From: Bog-756 sp050011635
GTDB lineage: Bacteria; Actinomycetota; Acidimicrobiia; Acidimicrobiales; RAAP-2
Direction: 5' to 3'
DNA length: 16,917 bases
NCBI GenBank assembly: GCA_050011635.1
Contig: JBEKIU010000109.1
Coordinates: forward strand, 1-16,917
Positions 1 through 6,654 of the stretch are shown piece after piece. The notes beneath the pieces were generated by a model. The model worked only from the letters and a program-made list of their open reading frames with translations, searched no databases and had not been told where the DNA came from. Position 1 is the stretch's first letter. Each line of letters starts with the position of its first letter. A program made the translations under genes and the position numbers.

Positions 1-155
1 CCGCACTTCCCACAACGGACACGTCTCGCTCCCGGGTAGAACCTCAGTGTACAGCGGGTGGGCAGTAGTATCGGAGGCCTCTTCCACCGAGATGTTTATC
101 TGTCCGCTGCAGAACCGATTCCAAGGACGTGTGAGCGATCGAAGGGTTCTCGTCG
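1..155. other. Upstream sequence without a recognised gene
   Basis: I recognise no gene here. The glycosylase frame has an in-frame TGA at 132-134, so that gene cannot start further upstream. One plus-strand frame (frame 2) is open from the window edge to about 224, but its translation resembles no family I know and it overlaps the glycosylase start. The promoter of the glycosylase gene presumably lies here, but I see no convincing -35/-10 pair. Confidence 0.4.
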
Positions 156-761
156 TTGCTGGCCGATGTTCGAAACTGCACCCTTTGCGCAGGTAATCTG
201 CCGCTCGGTCCGCGACCTATCGTCCAACTCGACCCGAAGGCGAAGATCCTGGTTGTCGGTCAGGCGCCTGGGCGTAAGGTGCATGACTCCGGGATCCCGT
301 TCCACGATGCGAGTGGAGACCGATTGAGAGTGTGGATGGGGATAGGACCTGACTCCTTCTACGACCCCACGTGCCTTGCTCTTGTGCCAATGGGCTTCTG
401 TTACCCAGGCGCGGGTCCGTCGGGTGACCTGCCACCTCGGCCGGAATGCGCGGCCGCCTGGCGGGCGAAGGTCTTGGACCAGCTTGAAGGTGTGCAACTC
501 ACGCTTGTGATCGGCCAGTATGCACAGCGGTACCACCTGCCCAGTTCTGGCCCCTCAGTGACCGACACTGTGAAGTCGTGGAGGGACCACTGGCCCGCGA
601 TGGTCCCGATGCCTCACCCGAGCCCACGAAACAACATCTGGCTGAAGAAGAACGCCTGGTTCGAAGAGGAACTGGTCCCCGAGTTGCAGCAGCGAGTATC
701 TGGCATCCTCGCGGACACCAACTCGGTGTCGTCAACCCTGCGGATCTCCGAGGGACAGTAG
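156..761 (+). CDS. Uracil-DNA glycosylase family protein (4Fe-4S type)
   Basis: DNA-repair glycosylase of the uracil-DNA glycosylase superfamily, expected to remove uracil from DNA in the cytoplasm as the first step of base excision repair. Sequence signs: motif GQAPG at residues 35-39, a conserved GIPF...SGDRL stretch at about 46-57, and the second active-site motif HPSPRNN at 154-160. Cysteines C8, C11, C82 and C98, with a 16-residue step between the last two, match the four cluster ligands of family 4/5 glycosylases, so an iron-sulfur cluster is expected. At 201 residues it is of normal length for the family. The start is TTG at 156; an in-frame stop at 132 and no ATG/GTG between them leave TTG as the most upstream option, and it lies just before the first cluster cysteine. 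The last dozen residues extend past the usual end. It stands alone and converges on the reductase gene at 890. The family is secure; substrate specificity is inferred. Confidence 0.85.
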   Translation: MLADVRNCTLCAGNLPLGPRPIVQLDPKAKILVVGQAPGRKVHDSGIPFHDASGDRLRVWMGIGPDSFYDPTCLALVPMGFCYPGAGPSGDLPPRPECAAAWRAKVLDQLEGVQLTLVIGQYAQRYHLPSSGPSVTDTVKSWRDHWPAMVPMPHPSPRNNIWLKKNAWFEEELVPELQQRVSGILADTNSVSSTLRISEGQ

Positions 762-777
762 ATCTGGCGGAGGCAGC

Positions 778-847
778 CCGCCCACGACACCGAGGACCCG
801 CGCTCATCGACGCGCCACGACGAGCGCCGTCATGACCGGGTGGGCGG
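778..847. terminator. Nested inverted repeat between convergent genes
   Basis: An outer 8-bp perfect stem (CCGCCCAC at 778-785 with GTGGGCGG at 840-847) encloses an inner 6-bp stem (GCGCTC at 800-805 with GAGCGC at 822-827). It lies between the stops of two convergent genes (761 and 890), where a bidirectional terminator is expected. There is no T-run, so this would be a non-canonical terminator of the kind often proposed for GC-rich actinobacteria. The function is inferred from position and symmetry only. Confidence 0.35.
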
Positions 848-889
848 AGGATCGACCGAAGAGGTGCCCAAGCCGGGGCGGCGAAGCGA

Positions 890-1525
890 TCAGGCCCCAC
901 CGATCAATGACCGCGCCTCTGCGAGGCCGATGACGAGATCGTGAAGATTGCCGCCTACCTCGAATCGACCGGACTGTTCGATCCCGCCGACCTTCAGCGG
1001 CTCGAAACCCGCTGCTCGGATCAACCGCTCGACTTCCTCGGCGGCACGGTCGTCGTCAGTCGCGTAGAAAAGCACTGCCGGCTCCGGTGACCGGTTGCTC
1101 GAGGACTCGAAGAGATCAGCCGACATGGTTCCGAATGCCATGGCCAGGCGCGCCCCCGCCGGCAACCACCCGGCGACGACCTCGCCAGAGGATTGCCCCT
1201 TCGGCAGGAGGCGTGAGACGTTCCCCTGGGCGTCGATGCCGACCGGGTTGCTCGGAACGACCACGAGCTTGTCGGTGAGCGGGTCGGCGAGCTCGTCCAT
1301 GACCCCTTTCAGCACGGGAAACCGGAGCGCGAGAACGACAGCATCGGCGCCCCGCAACGCGTCGCGGTTGTCGACGGCGACGACCGCAGCCCGACCGATC
1401 TGAGCGCCCAGCCTTCGTACCGACTCTTTGTCGGCGCTCGCGAGCCGCAGGTTCTCGCCGCCTGAGGCGAGCTGGCGGGCGATGGCCGATCCGATCCCTC
1501 CACTGCCGATGACTGCGATGGTCAT
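890..1525 (-). CDS. NADPH-dependent F420 reductase-like dinucleotide-binding protein
   Basis: A 211-residue Rossmann-fold protein of the F420-dependent NADP oxidoreductase family. Known members transfer hydride between NADPH and coenzyme F420, but many relatives act on other substrates. The N-terminus carries the nucleotide-binding loop (IGSGGIGSAIA, residues 6-16) after a short first strand, as is typical. The conserved middle contains PSNPVG followed by a region around AGARLAMAFGTM. The start is placed at ATG 1525 because a strong ribosome binding site, GAGGAGGTG, ends 7 nt before it; an in-frame GTG eight codons upstream would put that site inside the coding region. It follows the methyltransferase gene by 36 nt on the same strand, so the two are probably co-transcribed. 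No metabolic partner in the window identifies its substrate. A small NADPH-dependent reductase of another substrate class is the alternative. Confidence 0.75.
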   Translation of the reverse strand: MTIAVIGSGGIGSAIARQLASGGENLRLASADKESVRRLGAQIGRAAVVAVDNRDALRGADAVVLALRFPVLKGVMDELADPLTDKLVVVPSNPVGIDAQGNVSRLLPKGQSSGEVVAGWLPAGARLAMAFGTMSADLFESSSNRSPEPAVLFYATDDDRAAEEVERLIRAAGFEPLKVGGIEQSGRFEVGGNLHDLVIGLAEARSLIGGA

Positions 1526-1532
1526 GACCGAA

Positions 1533-1541
1533 CACCTCCTC
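1533..1541 (-). promoter_or_regulatory. Ribosome binding site fixing the start at 1525
   Basis: On the minus strand this reads GAGGAGGTG, an almost full anti-16S match, 7 nt before the ATG at 1525. It decides that start against the in-frame GTG upstream. Confidence 0.7.
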
Positions 1542-1561
1542 GGCGTCACAGTACTAAACGC

Positions 1562-2344
1562 CTATGCCTCCGGGAGGCGCCACACGCTGATATGCGAGAG
1601 GCTCTCACCAGTGAATGGCGAGCGGTCCCACCACGCCCATCGATGCTCCAGCGTCATTCCCGCTATCCGAGCCATCAGGTCCAACTCAGCCGGCCACACA
1701 TATCGGAACGGTGCCGTGAACTCGTGGAAGGTTCCGTCGCTACGCCTGCGGAAGTGCCGAGACCGGGAGATCTGCTTGTGCGTGCGGTCAATGAAGTCGT
1801 CGATGCCGATGTAGTCCTCCGTGACCGCGAACGGGACCCCGGAGCTGCCTGGAGGTAACCGACGAAGACCGGGCACGCCGTTCTCGATCACAAAGCGGCC
1901 ACCGGGGCGGAGGTGACGGGCAGCATTTTCGAAACAAGCGACTTGTTCGTCCTGGGTCGTCAGATTCGTGATCGTGTTGAAGATCAGGTACACCAGGGAG
2001 AACTCGCCCTCCACGCACGTCACGGCCATGTCGCCTTCGACGGCTGTGATCCCGCCGGCTTCGGGCTTCGACCGCAGCACGGCCAGCATGTCTGCGGACA
2101 ACTCGATACCGGCGACCGGAACGCCCCGGGCGGCCAAGGGGATGGCGACCCGGCCGGTCCCGATGGCGAACTCCATGGCTGCTCCCCCGCCGGCCAACTC
2201 GACCAGGCAGTCGACGGTCGCTTGGAGAACGGCGGCGGAGAACATACCGGTCCCAGGCTGGTCGTAGGTTCTGGCAATCTCGCCGACGAATCGGTTCTCG
2301 GGCACGCTCCAGCTTGGCCCGACCCCGGCTGGTCCACAACTCAT
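1562..2344 (-). CDS. Class I SAM-dependent methyltransferase
   Basis: A 260-residue Rossmann-like methyltransferase, predicted cytoplasmic, substrate unknown. Visible motifs: motif I MEFAIGTGR (57-65), the common actinobacterial form of the glycine-rich SAM loop; the acidic end of strand 2 in GIELS (E81), which should hold the ribose hydroxyls; EGDM (103-106), near the adenine pocket; and RHLRPGGRFVIE (about 143-154), the post-motif III stretch. The C-terminal half is rich in aromatic residues and Arg/His (sequence around RYVWPAELDLMARIAG), a lid typical of small-molecule methyltransferases. The start is ATG 2344, with GGAGGG about ten bases upstream; an ATG eleven codons further up (2377) is possible but adds an unconserved leader. 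It is the first gene of a probable two-gene unit with the reductase at 890-1525. Immediately divergent is a fragment resembling another methyltransferase (2397-2669). Confidence 0.8.
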   Translation of the reverse strand: MSCGPAGVGPSWSVPENRFVGEIARTYDQPGTGMFSAAVLQATVDCLVELAGGGAAMEFAIGTGRVAIPLAARGVPVAGIELSADMLAVLRSKPEAGGITAVEGDMAVTCVEGEFSLVYLIFNTITNLTTQDEQVACFENAARHLRPGGRFVIENGVPGLRRLPPGSSGVPFAVTEDYIGIDDFIDRTHKQISRSRHFRRRSDGTFHEFTAPFRYVWPAELDLMARIAGMTLEHRWAWWDRSPFTGESLSHISVWRLPEA

Positions 2345-2396
2345 CTGCCGACCACCCTCCGCTCCCGTCCGATGCACACGGAAACCGTGAATACGG

Positions 2397-2669
2397 GTGG
2401 GCGGCCCCGTGCTCCTACTGATCGAACGAGTGCAGCAGATGTGCGTTGATGAACTCGTTGGAACAGGCGTGCCTGCCTACGCACTCGATGTGGACGCCAG
2501 GGTCTTCGAGATTGAATCCTCGGGCCGGTTCGGACCCGTCCGGCACGAACTGATCTCATGGACGGGTCGGCACGGAGTCGAGGAGCTCCGGGCAATGTTC
2601 GCGTCGTTCTCACCCTGGCTTGCGTTGCCCACGGAACAACGCAGACTCGCGCTGGACGCTCTCGAGTGA
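2397..2669 (+). pseudogene. C-terminal remnant resembling a SAM-dependent methyltransferase
   Basis: An 89-90 residue frame starting with GTG. Its second half has the pattern seen at the C-terminal end of many class I methyltransferases: FGPVRHELISW, then a short helix and ELRAMFASFSPWLALP, then a closing helix with a dialkyl/arginine pattern. No SAM-binding motif I or other N-terminal part precedes it; upstream is the divergent methyltransferase at 2344. So I read it as a truncated gene remnant, or a small orphan protein derived from one. Its last 60 bases overlap, tail to tail, the 3' end of the prenyl synthase gene (2610), whose extra C-terminal residues may be read through remnant DNA. 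The similarity was judged by eye and is modest. A chance open frame in GC-rich DNA is the alternative. Confidence 0.4.
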
Positions 2670-3818
2670 CTTGCCACCGAGGAGTTCAACGGGATGGTCG
2701 AACGGCCATATCGAACCTCCATCTTCCTCGCTCCGAAGCGTGCTCCGACCTGAGTGATCTCGGAAAACAGGTGAAGATCGGACCATCCGAACACGCTCCA
2801 CCATGTACGGCACCAACTCGGCCACAAAGCGACGGGCCAACGAGTCAGGCAGATGGGCGAATGCGTCATCCATCGCCTCCTCCGCCGATCGGGCCACACC
2901 ACTGGCGAACTCGCTCGCGAAGGCGATGCTCCCGTAGGCCACCATCAGGTTGAAGACCCGGGCTGCATCCTGCGGGTGCCGCTCACCGATGTCCTGTGCG
3001 AGGTAGCCCACCAACCAGTTGCGGTCGGACCGGTCGGCCGCGGCCAACAGGTGAATGAGCATCAACGTGCGCTTGCCCTCACGCAGGTCGCCCAACGGCT
3101 CCTTGCCGTAGACATCGGTGTCGCCGATGAGATTGAGGATGTCGTCACGGATCTGGAAGGCGGCACCGAGGAGAAACCCGAAACCGATCATCGGCTCCAG
3201 ATCGGCCGTCCCCCGAGAGCCGATGAGCGCCCCGGCCCGTAGGGGCAGCACGGCTGTGTACCAGCAGGTCTTCTTCATGATGAGCTCGAGATAGTCGTCG
3301 GGATGGAGGTCGGTCCGGTTGTCTCGGCACCACCCGAGCTCGAGGGCCTGTCCGGCCACGGTCTGCCGGCTCATGAAATCGAACTCCACCATGATCTGCT
3401 CGGCCAGCCGACCTCCGAGCCGGTCGATGTTCTCCCGCAACGAACCGAGCCCCTGAAGCGCAAGGGCGTCGCCCGCGTTGAGGGCCAGTGCGGTGCCGTA
3501 GCGACGATGCAGCGTGGGTTCCCCGCGGCGCAGGAGGCTCCTGTCCTCGATGTCGTCGTGCACGAGGAACGCGTTGTGCAGCAATTCGATGGCCACTGCG
3601 GTGGGAACCGCATCGGCAAGCTCTCCTCCGAAGGCCTCGCAGGTGGCCAGGCACAGGCTCGGGCGGAGAGCTTTCCCGGGGCGCCGGGGATAATCCATCA
3701 CCGGGGCGGCCAGATACTCGTTGCTGGGTACCGACTCGACATGCCGTCGCAACGCCTCGGCGACGATGCCCCCGTAGCGGGTCAGGCTGGTCGAGGGCTC
3801 GTCGTCGTCACCGGTCAC
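2610..3818 (-). CDS. trans-Prenyl diphosphate synthase (geranylgeranyl/farnesyl type)
   Basis: Condenses isopentenyl diphosphate with an allylic diphosphate to make a C15-C20 class prenyl chain; all-alpha IPPS fold. Motifs: PGKALRP (47-53), where K and R bind diphosphate; first aspartate-rich motif DDIED (88-92) followed by LLRRGEPTLH (95-104); GQALE (156-160) and K183-T184; second motif DDILN (225-229) in FQIRDDILNLIGD, with Asn instead of the last Asp, then YGKE and GDLREGKRT (237-251). A Phe four residues before the first DD suggests a short or medium product. The catalytic domain ends near residue 345; the remaining ~57 residues form a polar, low-complexity tail unusual for the family. 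The start is GTG 3818, overlapping the upstream stop by 4 nt (GTGA), so it is translationally coupled as the last gene of the five-gene operon. The family is certain; chain length is inferred. Confidence 0.9.
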   Translation of the reverse strand: MTGDDDEPSTSLTRYGGIVAEALRRHVESVPSNEYLAAPVMDYPRRPGKALRPSLCLATCEAFGGELADAVPTAVAIELLHNAFLVHDDIEDRSLLRRGEPTLHRRYGTALALNAGDALALQGLGSLRENIDRLGGRLAEQIMVEFDFMSRQTVAGQALELGWCRDNRTDLHPDDYLELIMKKTCWYTAVLPLRAGALIGSRGTADLEPMIGFGFLLGAAFQIRDDILNLIGDTDVYGKEPLGDLREGKRTLMLIHLLAAADRSDRNWLVGYLAQDIGERHPQDAARVFNLMVAYGSIAFASEFASGVARSAEEAMDDAFAHLPDSLARRFVAELVPYMVERVRMVRSSPVFRDHSGRSTLRSEEDGGSIWPFDHPVELLGGKSLESVQRESALFRGQRKPG

Positions 3819-4513
3819 GACCCTCGCACCCGGGGAACGACCCGGGCCACGATGGGGAAGGCGGCGTCTGGAAGTCCCTCGACGAGAACCTGCCCGTGGT
3901 AGGGACCGGGAGCGGCGTCGTCATCGAGGTGGATCGTGACGAGGATCTCTTGACTCTCGCCCGCGTCGAGACGGGCGATCCGCTTTGGCGAGAAGGCCAC
4001 CGCCCCGGCCGGGAGGCGGGTCCCGCTGTGGCTGACCAACCTCCGGGTCCAAGGCCGCACGTTCGACACCGCCGACGTGGTCGTGTTGTGGAGCCACATC
4101 CGGGCACTCGAGCGCCCTCCGGGTGCGACATCGGGGATCACGAGGCTCTCGACCGCGGGGCTCCGGACGCCCCAGGTCCGGGCGGTGTCGAAGAACATGC
4201 GGCTCGTCTCGTTCAGCCGGCCGAGGATGGCCAGGTAGCTGTCGGTCATCCGCTGCATGTCGGACTGCATGCGCTGGTATCCGTCATTGTTCGACCCGAA
4301 ACCGGCCAGCGGCCCGAACGCCGAGCCGCTCTTCCTGTTTTGGAACGTCTCGTTCATCGCGGTGGCGTAGAACTGACCGTACATGTCGACGAAGCGGTCG
4401 ACGACCGTCCGTGCGGCCTCGAAACCGAGGTCCTGCACATCTTTGGCCAACCGAGCCGCCTCCTCGGCGTCGACGGAGAAGGGCCATCCGGGCCCGTTGC
4501 GTTCATCGTCCAT
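3815..4513 (-). CDS. Unknown protein: helical region plus Ig-like beta-sandwich domain
   Basis: A 232-residue protein that I cannot assign to a named family. Residues about 15-115 look all-helical and amphipathic (VVDRFVDMYGQFYATAMNETF, then YQRMQSDMQRMTDSYLAIL and TSRMFFDTARTWG), in a style reminiscent of phasin-like or surface-associated helical proteins. Residues about 120-230 look like a beta-sandwich of the kind seen in extracellular Ig-like repeats (pattern VAFSPKRIARLDAGESQ, then alternating strands and PGPYHGQVLVEG). No signal peptide, membrane segment or cysteine is visible. The start is ATG 4513, with GGAGG nine bases upstream; it overlaps the end of the oxidoreductase gene by 11 nt. 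The first gene of the operon (9955-11133) carries the same helical-then-Ig-like layout, and the Ig-like parts can be aligned by eye. A scaffold, granule or lipid-surface role is only inference. Confidence 0.75.
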   Translation of the reverse strand: MDDERNGPGWPFSVDAEEAARLAKDVQDLGFEAARTVVDRFVDMYGQFYATAMNETFQNRKSGSAFGPLAGFGSNNDGYQRMQSDMQRMTDSYLAILGRLNETSRMFFDTARTWGVRSPAVESLVIPDVAPGGRSSARMWLHNTTTSAVSNVRPWTRRLVSHSGTRLPAGAVAFSPKRIARLDAGESQEILVTIHLDDDAAPGPYHGQVLVEGLPDAAFPIVARVVPRVRGS

Positions 4514-6653
4514 TGCTTGATCCCTCCGATACTCGGGAGGCGTGAAGCCCCTTCTCCACTGCTCGTGCCGCCAGCCGCCCGGATCGGGTCGCTGCCTCGA
4601 CACATCCTGCATTCAGCCCGCTGTCGGTCCAGTCGCCGGCAACGGCCAGGTTGCCGAAGCCGGTGCATCCCGGCTTCATGCGGTACTGATCGGTTGCGGG
4701 TAGGGACTGGACGTAGAGATCGGACGGGTCGATGTTGGCCCGCCAGTACTGGTCCGTGAGGCGTTCCGGGCCCGGCGTCGTCGCCCCGTGGAGCAGCTCC
4801 CAACGGAAGCCGTCGTCGTCCACCGCCGCCGGCCACAGACCCGCCACCTCGGTGTCCAGAAAGGCGCGAGCCCGCTCGCCGACGGCGGCGGACGCAAGCC
4901 TCCCGTCCACGGCCCGAGCCGATGGATCGGGCGGGGCCAGGGCGCCGCAGAAGTAGGCCAGCGCCCGGGGCGCACCCTCCCCCGTCCAGGCCTCGACAGG
5001 CAGCAGATGGGTCATCGAAGCCCAGGTGTCGAACGGCTTGGCGAAGCCGCTGACAGTGACCCCGTCGGGGCCGGGCCAACCCAGCGCGCGCTCGTCCTCG
5101 TTGAGCCAGAGCTGGAGCGACTGGGTCGCGACCGTGCCCAGCTTGTCGACCATCGACCGCCAGGCCGGGTCGTGATCCACCAGGTCGGCGCAGACGAAAC
5201 GGACCATACCGAGCGAGATGCCGAACACCACGACGTCGAAGTCCGTTCCCGCCCTGAGGGTGCGGCGACCCGCATCCCGTCGTGGCGACCAGAACGACTC
5301 GAGGTCCAATCCCTCGACGGTGCCCGGATCGCGGAGTTGCGCCAGGAGTGGGGCGCTCGGCCAGCACGGCAACTCCTTCACCCGGATGAGCGGGTCGTAC
5401 TCGCGTATCCCGGCGGTGACCTCGGCCTGGACCCCCAGCTCGATCGACGCGATGTCCCGACCGTCGTCTGAGAGCCGGAGGGCGTCGACCCGATGGAAGA
5501 AGCAGAACTCGACACCCCGATTCTTCAGCACCTGGTACAGCGGTGCGACGATCACCTCGCCCATCCCCGCCTGCATCCTCCAGAACAGGGCGCCGGAGTA
5601 GCCCATGAGCATCTTGGTCGCGAGTTGCAGGCCCAGTCCGGCGCTGAAGCGCGGGCGGGCGGGATCGGCCCCCTCGTAGGCGAAGACCAGGTCGTACATG
5701 CCCCGGAGGAGGGGAGACTCGAGCGCATCCGGGTCGATTCCGTGCTTCAGCAGCCAGGCCCGGTAGTCGAGGTGGTCGATGGCCGCGAACCCCCCAGGCC
5801 GCGAGAGAAGGCCGTCGCTCGCGATCCCGACGAGATTGGCCGTTACCAACTCGATCAGGTGGTACGTGCGGCGTGCCCTCTTGTCCGAGAGGACCGCTCT
5901 CCGAATCTCCTTCCGAAGCGGCTCGACCACCGCGGGGATGGCCTGCATCAGCTCTGGGACGATGGGCCTCGACCGGGCCAGCTCCGCGGCCCGTTGGGCC
6001 CAGCTCAGCGGCAGGGCCACCCCGATCAACGCGGCCCCGCGGACGATCGTCGAGATCTGGGCCTTTCCCACCTCCCGGCTCCACTCCGGCGCGGGCGGCA
6101 CCGGCGAGACACTCAGACGCACTGCTCCCTCCCGACGGGCGGACGGTCCGGGAAGCGAAGCGAAGAAGTCGAGAAGGAGCTGGAGGGAACGCAGTGCCAG
6201 CTCGGCAGGGGGGAGCGGAGATGAACCAACGCTGTCTCCGGTCGGACCGCCGGGGCGTCCCGACGTGGCACTGAAGGTCGCCACCCACGGATCCCAACCC
6301 TCGCCGGCTGGGTCCATGACCCCGGCCAGGTTCGACGGTGCCACGGAGTCCTCCCACGAAGTGATCGGGCATCGTGGATCGGAATGGGTCCGGTCGAGCT
6401 CCTCGTAACACCGGCGCATCACGTCGAAGGTGTGGTCGTAGTAGCCGAGCAGCACGTGAAGACCGTGTTCCTCGATGCGCCCGTGGATGCCCCGGCTGCT
6501 GGCTCCCTTGCCACCGAGCCGCCAACCACGCTGGTAGACGGTGATGCGGTCGAACCGATCGGCCCAGTGCCCCTCGGACAGCTCGAAGGCCGTAACCAAC
6601 GCCCCCATTCCACCGCCGAGCACGGCGACGGATCTTCGCCCCGGGGATCCCAC
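4503..6653 (-). CDS. FAD-dependent oxidoreductase, amine oxidase/carotenoid desaturase superfamily
   Basis: A 716-residue flavoprotein of the NAD(P)/FAD Rossmann superfamily that contains phytoene and zeta-carotene desaturases and hydroxysqualene dehydroxylase. The dinucleotide-binding motif VLGGGMGAL is at residues 11-19, followed by the typical second part with GWRLGGKGAS and GRIEEHGLHVLLGYYD, as in desaturase-type members. The C-terminal FAD motif, around LAVAGDWTDSGLNAGCVEAA, lies at about 669-688. The protein is about 200 residues longer than standard phytoene desaturases; the extra length is in the substrate-side middle. The start is GTG 6653, one base after the cyclase stop (TGA 6657-6655); a longer frame would add 37 unconserved residues inside the cyclase gene. 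The prenyl synthase two genes downstream suggests an isoprenoid substrate, but there is no phytoene synthase or squalene synthase in the window, so the substrate is not known. Confidence 0.85.
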   Translation of the reverse strand: MGSPGRRSVAVLGGGMGALVTAFELSEGHWADRFDRITVYQRGWRLGGKGASSRGIHGRIEEHGLHVLLGYYDHTFDVMRRCYEELDRTHSDPRCPITSWEDSVAPSNLAGVMDPAGEGWDPWVATFSATSGRPGGPTGDSVGSSPLPPAELALRSLQLLLDFFASLPGPSARREGAVRLSVSPVPPAPEWSREVGKAQISTIVRGAALIGVALPLSWAQRAAELARSRPIVPELMQAIPAVVEPLRKEIRRAVLSDKRARRTYHLIELVTANLVGIASDGLLSRPGGFAAIDHLDYRAWLLKHGIDPDALESPLLRGMYDLVFAYEGADPARPRFSAGLGLQLATKMLMGYSGALFWRMQAGMGEVIVAPLYQVLKNRGVEFCFFHRVDALRLSDDGRDIASIELGVQAEVTAGIREYDPLIRVKELPCWPSAPLLAQLRDPGTVEGLDLESFWSPRRDAGRRTLRAGTDFDVVVFGISLGMVRFVCADLVDHDPAWRSMVDKLGTVATQSLQLWLNEDERALGWPGPDGVTVSGFAKPFDTWASMTHLLPVEAWTGEGAPRALAYFCGALAPPDPSARAVDGRLASAAVGERARAFLDTEVAGLWPAAVDDDGFRWELLHGATTPGPERLTDQYWRANIDPSDLYVQSLPATDQYRMKPGCTGFGNLAVAGDWTDSGLNAGCVEAATRSGRLAARAVEKGLHASRVSEGSSNGR
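4523..4527 (-). promoter_or_regulatory. Ribosome binding site inside the oxidoreductase gene
   Basis: GGAGG on the minus strand, 9 nt before ATG 4513. It sits within the last codons of the oxidoreductase gene and supports the start chosen for the helical/Ig-like protein and translational coupling between the two. Confidence 0.55.
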
Positions 6654-6654
6654 G

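Noticed and set aside
3488..4759. Plus-strand open frame of about 420 codons opposite the prenyl synthase and its neighbours
   Set aside because: Arg-rich translation typical of the antisense frame of GC-rich genes; it crosses three real genes.
4354..6525. Long minus-strand frame of about 720 codons in another frame of the oxidoreductase gene
   Set aside because: It is Arg/Gly/Pro-rich, shows no family motif, and overlaps a frame with clear FAD motifs. It is a shadow of high-GC coding DNA.
2610..6653. Standard carotenoid or hopanoid biosynthesis cluster
   Set aside because: No phytoene synthase, squalene synthase or cyclase is present; only a prenyl synthase and one atypical flavoenzyme.
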